A stretch of DNA of 64,000 nt from Tillus elongatus (Eukaryota; Arthropoda; Insecta; Coleoptera; Cleridae): the NCBI GenBank assembly GCA_964006375.1, contig OZ023266.1, positions 160,211,292 through 160,275,291 on the forward strand, read 5' to 3'. Each line of letters opens with the position of its first letter. The stretch's first letter is position 1. A model generated the notes under the pieces. It did not search any database, had not been told where the DNA came from, and was given only the letters and a program-made list of their open reading frames with translations. Shown here one piece after another: positions 28,080 to 38,547 of the stretch. A program made the position numbers and the translations under genes.

Positions 28080-28616
28080 TTATCTGCCAACAAGACCAAC
28101 TCCTAAACCTGCACCTCCCATACCTCCACGTATTCCAGCTCCTCCAATTCCGGCACCACCAACACCTGCACCGCCCATTCCTCCACCTCCAAGTCCAGCG
28201 CCACCAACAAGAGCAATCGGTCCAACAAGTTGTGCTCCACCTCCTAGCCCACCATAACCGATTCTACCTCCAATAAACTGACCACCATATCCTCCAAGTC
28301 CAGCACCTCCCATACCTGCTCCTACAAGGCCAGCACCTCCAAGTCCAGCTCCACCAAGCCCGCCTCCTCCAACTAAACCAGCGCCTCCGGCACCACCTGC
28401 TCCATATAAGCCAGCTCCGCTAATTAATCTTCCTCCACCGACAAGCCCAGCTCCACCAAGCCCTGCTCCGCCTACTCCAGCACCGCCAATTCCAGCACCA
28501 CCAAGGCCACCCCCAGCAACTATAGGGTAGTAACCCCCAGCGATTTGCTGGCCAAATACCGCTGATAACAGACTAACAAAAACACAGACTATCTTCATGA
28601 TTTTTATGTCACTCAC
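28080..28616 (-). CDS. Secreted glycine-rich protein (cuticle/structural type)
   Basis: 178 codons, or 172 if the Met at 28598 is used. A signal peptide is clear: [16 protein letters not shown], then QQ, which argues for the internal Met as the usual start. The mature part is almost entirely Gly-Ala-Leu/Val/Ile tripeptide and tetrapeptide repeats ([14 protein letters not shown] and variants) with a few Tyr and no Cys. This composition is usual for arthropod glycine-rich cuticular, eggshell or silk-like secreted proteins. The sequence does not tell which. It is a single exon nested in an ACE intron on the opposite strand. A TATA box and initiator lie directly upstream. It is a simple-repeat protein, so distant database matches would mean little. 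Confidence 0.8.
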   Translation of the reverse strand: MSDIKIMKIVCVFVSLLSAVFGQQIAGGYYPIVAGGGLGGAGIGGAGVGGAGLGGAGLVGGGRLISGAGLYGAGGAGGAGLVGGGGLGGAGLGGAGLVGAGMGGAGLGGYGGQFIGGRIGYGGLGGGAQLVGPIALVGGAGLGGGGMGGAGVGGAGIGGAGIRGGMGGAGLGVGLVGR

Positions 28617-28649
28617 TTGGGTGTAAATCTGTAAGTATTGATGGCTTTG

Positions 28650-28686
28650 AACTGATGAATGAGTGCTGCTTGAAAGTGTTTATATA
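28650..28686 (-). promoter_or_regulatory. Core promoter of the glycine-rich gene (TATA + Inr)
   Basis: On the - strand TATATAAA runs 28686-28679 and the arthropod initiator TCAGTT runs 28655-28650, with its A at 28653. The TATAAA start lies 31 bases before that A, the canonical spacing. A predicted 5' UTR of 37 bases leads to the first ATG (28616). Confidence 0.75.
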
Positions 28687-28699
28687 CTAAAGATATTTA

Positions 28700-29500
28700 G
28701 CGTGACTGTCTGTGGTTCAATGGTTTCTTTCTTCTATTTCTCAACGTTATGAGGAAACGTCGCACACTTGACCTTTATTTGGGCGATAGAATGAATGAGT
28801 TTGTGGGTTCTTTGGCCTTCACAAGAAGAGGAAATTTACTATAATAAAATTAGATATGCAATTAGGAATGTTTGGTTAAATATAAGCCATGTCGCCTGCC
28901 TGCAACACTATTGCGGTTTTAGCCGTGAACAATCGTCTGTTTTACGGTTCACAGCTAACTGAGATTTGTCTCGTCATTGTCAGTGTGTAGTATAGATTGT
29001 TTTTAGGTGTTGCATAAGATAAATTAGTCACGCATAAAAATGACTTCGTTTGTAAATAATATAATACGATTCAGTTTTACATTTCGAACAGATTATACAA
29101 AACATAGTTTGTAGCTAGGTGATTTAAGCGTAGAGTGTCTTTATTTTTCTACACGAAAAGCTTGTTACTTTTGTTAAAATGCAAAATTTCATTAATTTCA
29201 TTAATATAAAATATATTCAAATATCAATTTATACATTTTCTTTTCTGCTGTTGCTTAGTAATCAACAAAAAAAAATAACTTTTCGCACATCTTCATAATA
29301 ATATCACTACACTGTAAGGGTGAAGTCCCATTGTTTTCGCAATCAAAAATCACCCTGTCCAGTAGTTATTTCCTTTTGTTGTAAATTTCTCTGTTCATCA
29401 ATTGCGTAACTTTCCCAGAGGCTTTCTTTTAGGTCTGCCTCTTAAGTGTTTTTATAGTATGTCTTCTTTTGGTCCAGTAAATCTATGAGAAAAAGGGGTT
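28700..29500. other. Intron sequence upstream of the glycine-rich gene
   Basis: AT-rich. No gene seen. Enhancers of the neighbouring gene would lie here, but none can be recognised. Confidence 0.4.
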
Positions 29501-29504
29501 TGTG

Positions 29505-29665
29505 TGTACCTTTAATTTTTGTGAACTTTATTTTAAAAATTCATTAATGAGGACAGCCCGACTTTTGAATTTTGAAAAACTTTATTCACATGAGTGCGAA
29601 TTAGGCGCCCTAGAACACATATCCGGGGCCAGTTTCAGTTTTAAAATGTTTATATATATAGTATT
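29505..29665 (-). repeat. Partial copy of the (AT)n-cored dispersed repeat, no (AT)n left
   Basis: The inverted form of the right arm, with CCCGACTTTTGAATTTTGAA (about 29567) and ATATCCGGGGCCAGTTTCAG (about 29619), as seen at 60560-60660. The microsatellite core is reduced to 'tatatata'. Confidence 0.6.
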
Positions 29666-29705
29666 AGGTTTTTGTGACGGTAATAGTTGTATTTACTCAA
29701 AAAAA

Positions 29706-30600
29706 TGTGGGAAAGCCGTCAGTTGCAAAATAAAACTCTTTATTAAAAGCCGAGCTTTCGGAATAGTCTACTCCATACTCAAGGATATAACGTGAGTTTT
29801 ACTATGACTAATTATGAAATAACAAACATGAAAAAAACCTTTTTGTGAATTTGAGAATGGAATAAACTTTTCCGAAAGCTCGGCTTTTAATAAAGAGTTT
29901 TATTTTGCAACTGACAGCTTTTCCACAATTTTATGTACTTTAATTCTATATTAAATCTATTTTTACTTAACGGAAAATTTATTAATCTGTTTACCAGGAA
30001 ATTTAAACTAGCCATTTTTTGTGCAAAGGTATGATGTGAGTCGTTAAGAATATAACCAATAGTGGCACTTTACTTCCTATAGACATTGAATTCGAGCGAG
30101 CCATTATTTTATTTTTATTAACTAGTACATCTAGAAAAGAAAGTTTATTGTTGATTTCTATTTCGTGGGTAAATTTTATTGAATAAATTGACTATTTGGT
30201 TTTTTAGTAAATTCTTCAACCTTGTATATATTTTTGTCAAACATTGCAAAAATATCGTCGACATAACGAAACCAAACTCTAGGGAAATACCCATTTTTAT
30301 TTTTTAAGTAATTTAAAAAATTTGTTGGGTAATACGAAAGACAAAGACAAAGGCAATGTAATGTCGGGTGTTTATGAGATAAGTTGCAAGGATTGTAATC
30401 TTAAATACGTGGGTCAAACCAAGAAAAACCTAGCCACCAAGTTTCGTGAACATCTCGCACATTTACGATATGGTACGGTGGACAAATCATGTGTGGCACA
30501 ACATATATGGAATAATAATCACCACATTGACAAAGAAAATTTGAAACTTGTCAAAAATGTTAGACATCAAACTGTGCTTGATTCCCTCGAAAGTATTTAA
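29706..30600. mobile_element. Rearranged Penelope-like element
   Basis: A terminal repeat of about 65 bp (gcaaaataaaactctttatt ... gccgagctttcgga) at 29723-29762 recurs inverted at 29870-29915. Then on the - strand a Penelope reverse transcriptase piece ends in FPRVWFRYVDDIFA (about 30296-30244), with stops downstream. From 30310, on the + strand, comes the GIY-YIG endonuclease. In intact Penelope elements both domains lie in one frame; here they face opposite ways. Confidence 0.7.
30313..30600 (+). pseudogene. Penelope GIY-YIG endonuclease fragment
   Basis: Reads LLGNTKDKDKGNVMSGVYEI, LKYVGQTKKNLATKFREHL and then AQHIWNNNHHIDKENLKLVK. The GVYEI ... YVGQT pair is the GIY-YIG core, followed by the conserved Arg/Glu-His block, which nicks DNA for target-primed reverse transcription. 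The frame is open to a stop at 30598 but is detached from a sense-oriented RT, so it is a fragment. A second copy on the - strand lies near 47415-47560. Confidence 0.8.
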
Positions 30601-31784
30601 ATATCAAGGTAGATTAAGAACAAAACTTCATTAAATCGTGCGACACCTTTAATTTCAAGCCCTTTATTTTCACTTTGCATTTGAATAGCCAAACACTCCT
30701 GATTTGTCTGGCAGAATAATAAATTAGTGTCAATAACTCGGCCGGTCTATATCGATACTAAGCTCTACGTTTGGTTATCGGCTTAAAGACCCCCTTCAAT
30801 ATAAATACTTGTTTTTTATGTAGAATTTTAGTCGAATTAGTTATCCATTGTTAAAGTAAACATTTTGAGGGAAACACTCGGTTTGTTTAAAAAAGGTAAG
30901 CGGCTGCTATTGATCTGTTCGCCAGATGTTAATGTCGGCCTTCTTTAGTTGATCCAATATTCACATAATAAAATTTCTAGATCAAAAGAACATGTAGCTT
31001 CCTTAAATATCTCGATACCTTTCATTTTTAGCCCATTATCATTAGATTAGATAAAAGCTCATAAATTTGTCAACCAGAAGACTAAAGTAGTTCTTCGACC
31101 TCGTCCTTTTTAAGTATTTACACAATAGACAAACGATGGTTACCGACTACAACTTACTTCGGATCAGTTCGTTACCTAGGTGTGATATAAAAACACAGTA
31201 ATGGTTGTTTTTAATTTAGAATTTTTCATCCTCTGCTAACGCTAACTTGGTTAGTGAAACGCTCGCCAGGTATTTGAAATATGTGTTGTGGTGATTTGGG
31301 TTCTCCAAGTGTACTTATCAGTGCTCATCATAGGTTCCAGTTTTCACATAGTTTCAAATCCGATAACTCAATTTTCAATTAAGCTATAATCTTTAATCTT
31401 GAGCAATAGTAAAACCTATGTACAAAACCTTTTTTCGTTTTGTTTGCAAAAACTAGTTCGATTAGGTTGACTAAAACAAAACCATCCAAGCAATTAATAA
31501 GGAAAAATATCTGTCACATTGATAATTTGGCAGGTATATTTCCCTTGTAAATAATTAATTTGTTTCTGGAAAACTTTTGTATTTATAATGAAATTTGTAA
31601 CACAATTTGTTAAAGCGACTTGCAGTATTTACATATATGTACCAAATTTCAATTTTCCAGTTCCATAAAAAATAGAAATTTCTTCAAATAATCGCTTACT
31701 GGGACCCCTAAAGCCAATGTCCAAGATCCATTTAAATTTAAAGAATTAGTTTTAATGATATATTTTACTAATAGTGTACAATTC
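30601..31784. other. Intron sequence, no gene
   Basis: No recognised feature. The last part (31785-31835) carries the 'ataatgcacttgctgcgtcc' motif of the (AT)n-cored repeat family. Confidence 0.4.
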
Positions 31785-31890
31785 TTATGACAATTCATTA
31801 CCATAATGCACTTGCTGCGTCCCGAACTTTTAAAATACATTTACACTCTATGTGTACTTTTACCCTTCTCTTATTTTCGTATTTTTACAG

Positions 31891-31989
31891 AAAAGAATAC
31901 CAGAAAGTAAAGGCTCCAGTCGAGAGATCAGAAAATGATTTTGATCCAGGATCAAAGTACCATATAGTTGCAGACACCCAATTTGTACC
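31891..31989 (+). CDS. ACE-like exon (KEYQKV to DTQFVP)
   Basis: Acceptor 'atttttacag' before 31891 and donor 'cc|gtaagt' after 31989. Encodes KEYQKVKAPVERSENDFDPG followed by SKYHIVADTQFVP. The KYHI His corresponds to the substrate-binding His of ACE. Of the two following ACE tyrosines, the first is Phe here and the second is kept at the start of the next exon. Confidence 0.9.
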
Positions 31990-32042
31990 GTAAGTAGCTG
32001 ATCTTTTAAGTTTTGTATCTGTTTATATCTGGGTCAGCTATC

Positions 32043-32396
32043 CACCAGAGAACCTCGGTGGTGTGCCTCTGTACCGAAGGGTACTGGGTTCGATCGCAGG
32101 GTACTCCTTTCACTTTTTCAGTACAAACTGTAACATTAACATCAACCCAGGTTCTGGCATTGTATTTGAGCTAGTTGAATGTCTGCACGTTCCGCTGTTA
32201 GGAGGGGGCGTAAAGCCGTCGGAACCGTATCCATGGGATGTTGGACACGTTAAAGATCCCTCTTCTCCTCACAGAAAGGCAGGGGTTCGGCAAAATTACC
32301 AGAATAGTAAGGTGAAACTGCTCCCTGGCGTCGGTGATTGGCCATAGTCGCGGAAATAGGCCGACGTTAAAGAAACAAAACACAAACAAACAAACT
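32043..32396 (+). repeat. tRNA-derived SINE, second copy without A box
   Basis: Collinear with 10592-10951 but lacks the A-box stretch (ACCTCGGTGG passes straight to TGTGCCTCTG). The B box is 'ggttcgatcgc', one mismatch from the consensus. Tail (aaac)n-like at 32376-32396. It sits 50 bases downstream of an ACE exon. Confidence 0.8.
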
Positions 32397-32494
32397 ATCT
32401 TACAGAAAACTGTTACAACTAAGTAATTAGATCAGTGAAATAGAGTGAATTATGTTATTATTAAGTAACATATTACCTTCATTCTTGCACTTCT

Positions 32495-32543
32495 ACGTTT
32501 ATTAGCGAATATTTTTTTTAATTCGCTAATGAGGAGATCTGTG

Positions 32544-32632
<89 letters not shown>

Positions 32633-32960
32633 ACCGATAACTCAAAAAATATTGGACCTATTTTGATCAAATTTGGTGAGTACCTTCCTTTTGCAAGTGG
32701 CTTGGATAAGTTCGTGAGCTAGGAAAATCGGACCAGGTTTTGCCGGAAAATGTTGTGTTTTCTTTCTTAAAAAAAATCATATATCCGTAAATAACAAGGT
32801 AAGGGCAACCAAATTTGATACACGTGTTTGTATTGTAAAGAGTGAACTCTGTACCAAAATGTAGATCTCTAGCTTTAAAGACAACGAAAGTATGGGCAGT
32901 TAAGGAAACAAATTTTGGAGTTTTCCTCAAAACGTCAAACTCGCAATATTAAACGTCAAA
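32495..32960 (-). repeat. (AT)n-cored dispersed repeat, copy near 32.5 kb
   Basis: Hairpin (TTAGCGAATATT ... AATTCGCTAA) at 32502-32530, (AT)n at 32545-32629, then the left-arm sequence 'ccgataactcaaaaaatatt' and 'cgtgagctaggaaaatcgga' in the orientation opposite to the copies at 59-62 kb. Confidence 0.7.
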
Positions 32961-33229
32961 ATTGGCAATGTTTAGGCAAAGAATGTGAAACAAATACCGT
33001 TTGTGAAAAGAAAATGTTGCAAGAACAGTGTTCGGCAAACCCTTAAGTTTCAGATTCGACCGTCATTGCTCTTCATTTGCTAAAATATTTACAAAATATT
33101 CATTTCAAATAGACCCTTTCTTTGGCTGTCAGTTTAGTTAAGTTGGTGCCTTTTTGGATATTTATTTGTAGGTTTAGTGAAGTTTATGGTTTAACGGTCT
33201 ATAATCTTTTTCAGCTAATTATCGTAGAA

Positions 33230-34515
33230 CAAATTTGTTAATACATTTTTGCATTTTTTATCGAAATATGATGCGTTTATAAGAAAAAAATCTGGACGCA
33301 GTAAGTGCGTTTTGGTAGCGAATTTTCGGTAAATTTGCAGATGAGCTTCCGAACGCTTTTCAAAAAACTCTTTTTAGAAACCTGTCTCGACCCCCTTTGG
33401 ATCCACAAAAGCCAAAAAAAATTCTTGTTCACACCCCCCAAGGAAGTTACGGGACCAGGAGTGAATAGGGGTGCTGGGCGGGGTAGGTAGTAAAAAGGAA
33501 ATATGAGCAGAAAATGGGAATAAAAAGTACTTGAAAGTTGTCTTTTTCATATCTTAAAGCCATATCCCCCTTAAACCCTGCGTACCCCGCACAGCACCCC
33601 TATTTCCCCAAAAAATTTCTTATTTACACTCTCCAAGTAAGTTACGGGACCAGGAGTGAGTAGGGGTGTATAATTTTTTTTAGCTAATTTTCGTAGAAGA
33701 AATTTGTTAATGCATTTTTGCATTTTTTATCGACATATGATGCGTTTGTGAGAAAAAAAAATGGACGCAGTAAGTGCGTTTTGGTAGCGAATTTTCGGTA
33801 AATTTGCAGTTTAGCTTCCGAACGCTTTTCAAAAAACTGTTTTCAGAAACCTACCTAGACTACCCCCACCCCCACGGGATCCACAAACCCCAAGAAACAT
33901 TTCTTGTTCACACTCCCCAAGAAAGTTACGGGACCTAGAGTGAGTAGGGACGTATAATTTTTTTAGCTAATTTACGTGGAACAAATTCGTTAATGCATTT
34001 TTGCATTTTTTATCGAAATATGATGCGTTTGTAAGAAAAAAATCTGGACGCAGTAAGTACGTTTTGGTAGAGAATTTTCGGTAAATTTGCAGTTTCGCTC
34101 CCGAACGTTTTTCAAAAAACTGTTTTCAGAAACCTGCCTATACCCCGCCTGGATCCACAAACCCCAAGAAAAATTTCTTATTCACACCCCCCAAGGAAGT
34201 TACGGGACCAGGAGTGAGTGGGGGTGCTGAGCGGGGAAGGTAGTAAAAAGGAAATATCAGCAGAAAATTCGAATAAAGCGGGCTTGAAAGCTGTCTTTTT
34301 CACATCCTGAAGCCATATCCCCCTTAAACCCTGCCTACCCCGTACACCACCCCTATTCACTCCCAGTCCCATAATTTCCTTGGTGGCTGCGAACAAGAAA
34401 TTTTTCTTGTGGTTTGTGCATCCAGGTGGGGTCCTAGTAATGTTTCTGAAAACAATTTGTTGAAAAGCGTTCGGGAGCTAATCTGCAACTTTACCGAATT
34501 TTCATTAAATTCTTC
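33230..34515. repeat. Tandem and inverted units of the 'ctggacgcagtaagtgcgtt' repeat
   Basis: Three direct copies start near 33240, 33690 and 33990 ('tcgaaatatgatgcgttt' ... 'tctggacgcagtaagtgcgt' ... 'tcaaaaaactgttttcagaa'). An inverted copy ends at about 34510. Between them lie 'cctgnntaccccg' blocks that pair in opposite orientation (about 33580 and 34330). No gene. Confidence 0.7.
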
Positions 34516-35341
34516 AAATTTCAATAACTCAATTTGTTATTAACGTAGGCTTTGTTGGTTAGAAAACCAACATTTAAGGTCATTTTCGGAAATTTTTTGT
34601 TTATTTTCAAACCATAAGTAATTTTGATAAAATATGGTACTTTTTTTCTACCACATAGGCTATACCGGTAATCAGATTGATGCCTGCTCACATTTGCTAT
34701 TAAAAACATTTTTTAACATTTAAACACATTTGCTGCATCTAGACTTTTGAAAAATATTTATATATTTTCAAACAATAAATTTATTTCGATGAAATATGGT
34801 ACATTGTTTCTACTATATAGGCAACCAAGTTTGATGCCTGCTTTCGTCAAAGAAAGACATTTGCTATTAAAAATATTTTAAAGAAAATTCGCTACCATAA
34901 CGCACTTGCTGCGTCCAGAGATTGTTTACATCTATGGACATGTGTCAGGCATACATTTTCAAATGACTTTCCCGTAGCGCATAAATGGTTACTAAGGTGT
35001 CCATACTTTGTAAAAGTGAATATTGTGAGTTAAAAATTTACTAAACCTAAAAACCTAAGCCGCTAACTGCATGAATGACTCCAAAGTTGTTTCACGCTTT
35101 GAATATTTTTTCTAACTCTTTTGTACAATTTGGATAGAAAAAAATGACTGCGAATTTTTTTGGGTGGCTCATTGGATTCAGGCATATTAGGGCTTCAATG
35201 TCTTTAATTACTTATCGAGATTTTTCCGCTATAATCAGCAACTAAGTTATACATAATAAATCGCAGTATCTATAATTTTGTTCATTTCTAAATTGTTTCA
35301 GATACTTCTTTGCCACTTTGTTCATTTCTAAATTGTTTCAG
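34516..35341. other. Intron sequence preceding ACE exon 6
   Basis: A further inverted copy of the 'acgcacttgctgcgtccaga' motif at about 34899-34919. The last 80 bases carry a 40-bp tandem duplication covering the 3' splice site (35277-35353). Confidence 0.6.
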
Positions 35342-35482
35342 ATACTTCTTTGCGACCATATTAGAATTCCAACTGTTCAGAGGATTATGTATCGCAGCAG
35401 ATCAATACGACGGTATAAATGGCAGCAAACAACTTCATCATTGTGATTTATATGGATCTAGGGAGGCTGGTGATAAACTAAA
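35342..35482 (+). CDS. ACE-like exon ([10 protein letters not shown] to AGDKLK)
   Basis: The acceptor used is 'tttcag' ending 35341 and the donor is 'aa|gtaagt' after 35482. Encodes [20 protein letters not shown] and [17 protein letters not shown], matching the ACE CDIY-SKEAG block. An identical acceptor 40 bases upstream (exon would start 35302) would shift the frame and reach a stop, so only the second gives protein. Confidence 0.9.
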
Positions 35483-35545
35483 GTAAGTTGTGTTATTTGT
35501 TTTGATAATTATTTTTAAACTGGTAAATTTTTTTTATAATTTTAG

Positions 35546-35711
35546 GGCTGGGTTGTCGTTGGGTGCCAGCAGACACTGGTCTGAAGTATTGGAGAAAATA
35601 ACCGGAGAAAATATGTTATCCGGTGAGGCCCTTATGGAGTACTTTAAGCCACTGTATGAGTTTCTGAGAACTGAAAATGAACAATTGGCGCAAGGAAATA
35701 GTGTCAATTAA
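35546..35711 (+). CDS. ACE-like terminal exon
   Basis: Acceptor 'tttag' before 35546. Encodes AGLSLGASRHWSEVLEKITG, NMLSGEALMEYFKPLYEFLR and TENEQLAQGNSVN, then TAA at 35709-35711. This is the conserved ACE end (YFKPL-WL-TEN). The frame stops about 10 residues later with no hydrophobic anchor, so a soluble secreted product is implied. AATAAA signals follow at about 35806-35813. Confidence 0.92.
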
Positions 35712-36299
35712 TTGCAACATGTTCTTTATTCCTATATTATTTTTCTTATTTATTTATTTTCACTTATACATACACAAACGGTTTCACCGAACTCTTATAT
35801 AATGCAATAAATAAAATACCAACATTTGCAATATCTGTTATTTGTTTTCTAAATTACTGGAGTTATGCCCAGTTTCACAAAGCTTGATTATTTTTTTTTT
35901 TATTTTTTTTTATTTCTGTCAATTGTCAGAATGAAGCGGTTCGGTTTTTGTATAAAATTTTAAAAATTTGGTATAAATATGGAAAGTAAATGAGGAGTGA
36001 TAATAGGAAAGTAATGATGGATGTATAAAGATTAGTAGTAAATGAAGGCAGTGATTGGAAACGTAAGATGGAAGAAAAAATGGTATAAAAAGTTTATTTA
36101 AAATGGTTTGTCAAAATTCGAAGTATGTCATATTTGGATAATGCAGTGTCAAGTATTTTTTAGAATAAACTGTTTAAATTATGTCACTATATACAACACA
36201 ATTCAAAATGGACTTACTTTATAGACGTGTTGTGTAATTTTAGCCAATAAAGTATAAGTATAAGTATAAATAACGTAGTGATCTGAACTTGGGCACGTA
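35712..36299. other. ACE 3' UTR and downstream intergenic sequence
   Basis: Polyadenylation signals AATAAATAAA near 35806. Beyond about 35850 nothing is recognised except a '(ataagt)' run near 36251-36270. Confidence 0.55.
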
Positions 36300-36354
36300 G
36301 GATAAGTATGATAGCAGAAACGTATATTCTAAATTTGGTTATCATAGCTTTGTC

Positions 36355-36675
<321 letters not shown>

Positions 36676-36929
36676 GCTACGAGCTACGAAATTTATCAAA
36701 AGGGGTAGGGGAGGCCGGGGCAAAGGGGTCCCTTTAAGAGATTTAGGCAAATATGTTGTTTAATTATAAGCATTTAAGTAAAACAAATACATATGTTTAC
36801 ACAACATTTATTTTCCTACATTAATCGAAACATGGAATACAAAAAGAAACATTTGTTCAATTTTTTTAACAAAATGAAAAATAGTGTTCCTGTTCCTATA
36901 TGCCCCATACTTCGGGGCAAAATGGACCG

Positions 36930-37330
36930 CTCTTTACTCTAAGCACAGGCCGCATATAAATTCGTCATCATTTTCCTCTACGCCTGCACATCCATTGTGG
37001 GCCCATTTGCCACATCCCTAACATCTAATCCACCCCTCCTCTTCTCTACTGTCACTAAAGACTTCACCACTGTATAGGCATTCTTCTGATTCGGAATCAC
37101 TCGGTTCGAGATCTGAGTCACTGTCACTTCTCTCAACTGGCATCTTCTTAAGTTTCTTTTTCCTCACTACAGAATTAAGGTTACCTTTCTCGACGTTTCT
37201 TTACTTTCTTACTTTGTTCTTGCCTCTCCAAATCCTCTTTCACAGGTGCGCTAGTTAGAATTTTGGAGGATTATTTTCTTCTTCTGGTGTTGATCTCTTT
37301 TTTTTTTTCAAGTTTTGAGGGTCTTGGAGA
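36930..37330 (-). pseudogene. PHD-like zinc-finger tail, probably of a pogo/Tigger-type transposase
   Basis: On the - strand, an acidic Ser/Asp/Glu stretch (SDSDLEPSDSESEE, about 37118-37077) leads into CGKWAHNGCAGVEENDDEFI and CGLC (about 37013-36945), with the first Cys pair interrupted by TAG at about 37022. Cys-His-Cys-Cys spacing is PHD-like. Pogo/jerky-type transposases in arthropods often end in such a finger after an acidic stretch, and no DDE domain is visible here. A host PHD-finger pseudogene is the alternative. The flanking 'tgccccatacttcggggca' at 36898 and 'ggccggggcaaaggggtccc' at 36713 may be element ends. Confidence 0.45.
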
Positions 37331-37701
37331 ACATCTCTGTAAGACATTTGCGAAAGAACCCCCACTTAATTGACCGTGACCCTACTACTTCCACTGATAA
37401 CGAAGCAGTTAGACGGAACGACATATATAAGACAAGACTTGCTACTAACTGCCAGATCTCTCTGAGGCCTAGGGTTGAACACACTGAGACCTGACAGACG
37501 ATCTCCAGTGAGATTTGGGGAGTAGGTAGATTGAGGCCCCGTAATCGAGCTACAATAACCCAACCCACCTTTTTCCACCGCTCTAAGGAGTAGAGTGTCC
37601 TTACAAATTCCCTATACCTCTTGAAAATGGCTCCATAACAGGAACCGAAACGTCGAGTTTTCATAAATTCTGGACGCGGTTCAACCCGAGAACCAAGTAT
37701 G

Positions 37702-37705
<4 letters not shown>
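37331..37705. other. Unassigned; possible Penelope-like end
   Basis: The - strand block 'aaactcgacgtttcgg' ... 'atggagccattttcaag' (about 37665-37620) resembles conserved ends of Penelope-like elements, from memory. The open frame 37308-37664 has no recognisable family and is probably not a gene. Confidence 0.35.

Positions 37706-37787
<82 letters not shown>
37706..37787. repeat. (AT)n microsatellite hosting the LTR element (left side)
   Basis: Pure AT tract directly abutting the left LTR; the tract resumes at 44457 after the right LTR. Confidence 0.95.
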
Positions 37788-37792
<5 letters not shown>

Positions 37793-38535
37793 CGTTTTCT
37801 CCGGGTTCTGGATAAGTGAGACTTTTAATTTTAACAAAACAACTTTATTTACACTCTAAATATGGATACAATAAAATTTCTAGAATGTCTCTCTCACAAA
37901 ACACTTCATTTACTGGCCTTACAATTACTACTCTCAACAAAAGTCACTAATCTGGTACTACAGTCACTACTCTCTTAACACTTTACACTGCTTCTTCAAG
38001 TCACTACCACATTATCTTACTGAACTGAACTAACTTGGGCTGCCTTGCTTCCGCTTTTATATACTCGCCGTACCTTCCCCTCCTTTCTAGAGCATTCCAT
38101 TCCAGAACGTTCCAGGACCTTCTTTTACTAGAAGGTTCTGTGAATACAGATCGGTCCCGTGTGTATACAGGGGGATGTATATACAGGATGATCCAAATGT
38201 CGTCACCACTCCTATGTTACACAAGAGGTATTTCTCGTACTATAAGATCTCTCTGCGTATACAGGGTGTAAGTGTTCTCTGCGTATACAGGGTGTATGTA
38301 CAGGGTGTTCGGAATGTGCAGACCTCAGTTATCCGTTCCGACGGGGTACAAGTTGGTAACTTCGTTATTTCTGGTCCTAGAGGGTTGAGACTTCGCCTGA
38401 GGGGGGTCACCCCAGGCACCCCCAGGGGGGGTGGGGAGGCGGTGTTGCCAGATTGTGCAAAAATTCCCAGATGTTGGGGGAAATTCTGGAGATGTGGCAA
38501 CACCGCACCTACGTCTATTGAAGTGCTTTGTAACA
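37788..38535 (-). repeat. 3' LTR (748 bp)
   Basis: On the - strand it begins TGTTACAAAG at 38535 and ends AACGCAACA at 37788 (TG...CA). It matches the other LTR except for one extra G in the G-run near 38427. On the - strand it carries a TATATAAAAG box at about 38063-38054 and an AATAAA polyadenylation signal at 37849-37844. Confidence 0.95.
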
Positions 38536-38547
38536 CTGCCCCCCTCC
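38536..38547 (-). other. Polypurine tract
   Basis: GGAGGGGGGCAG on the - strand, lying between the pol stop codon (TAA, 38550-38548) and the 3' LTR (38535). It primes plus-strand synthesis in LTR elements. Confidence 0.85.

Noticed and set aside
35302..35341. ACE exon 6 starting at 35302 (first of the two acceptors)
   Set aside because: It adds 40 bases, breaks the frame and reaches a stop within the exon, whereas the acceptor at 35341 joins in phase with exon 5.
37308..37664. 118-codon - strand gene
   Set aside because: No recognisable motif. The start overlaps a terminal-type repeat sequence and there is no promoter.
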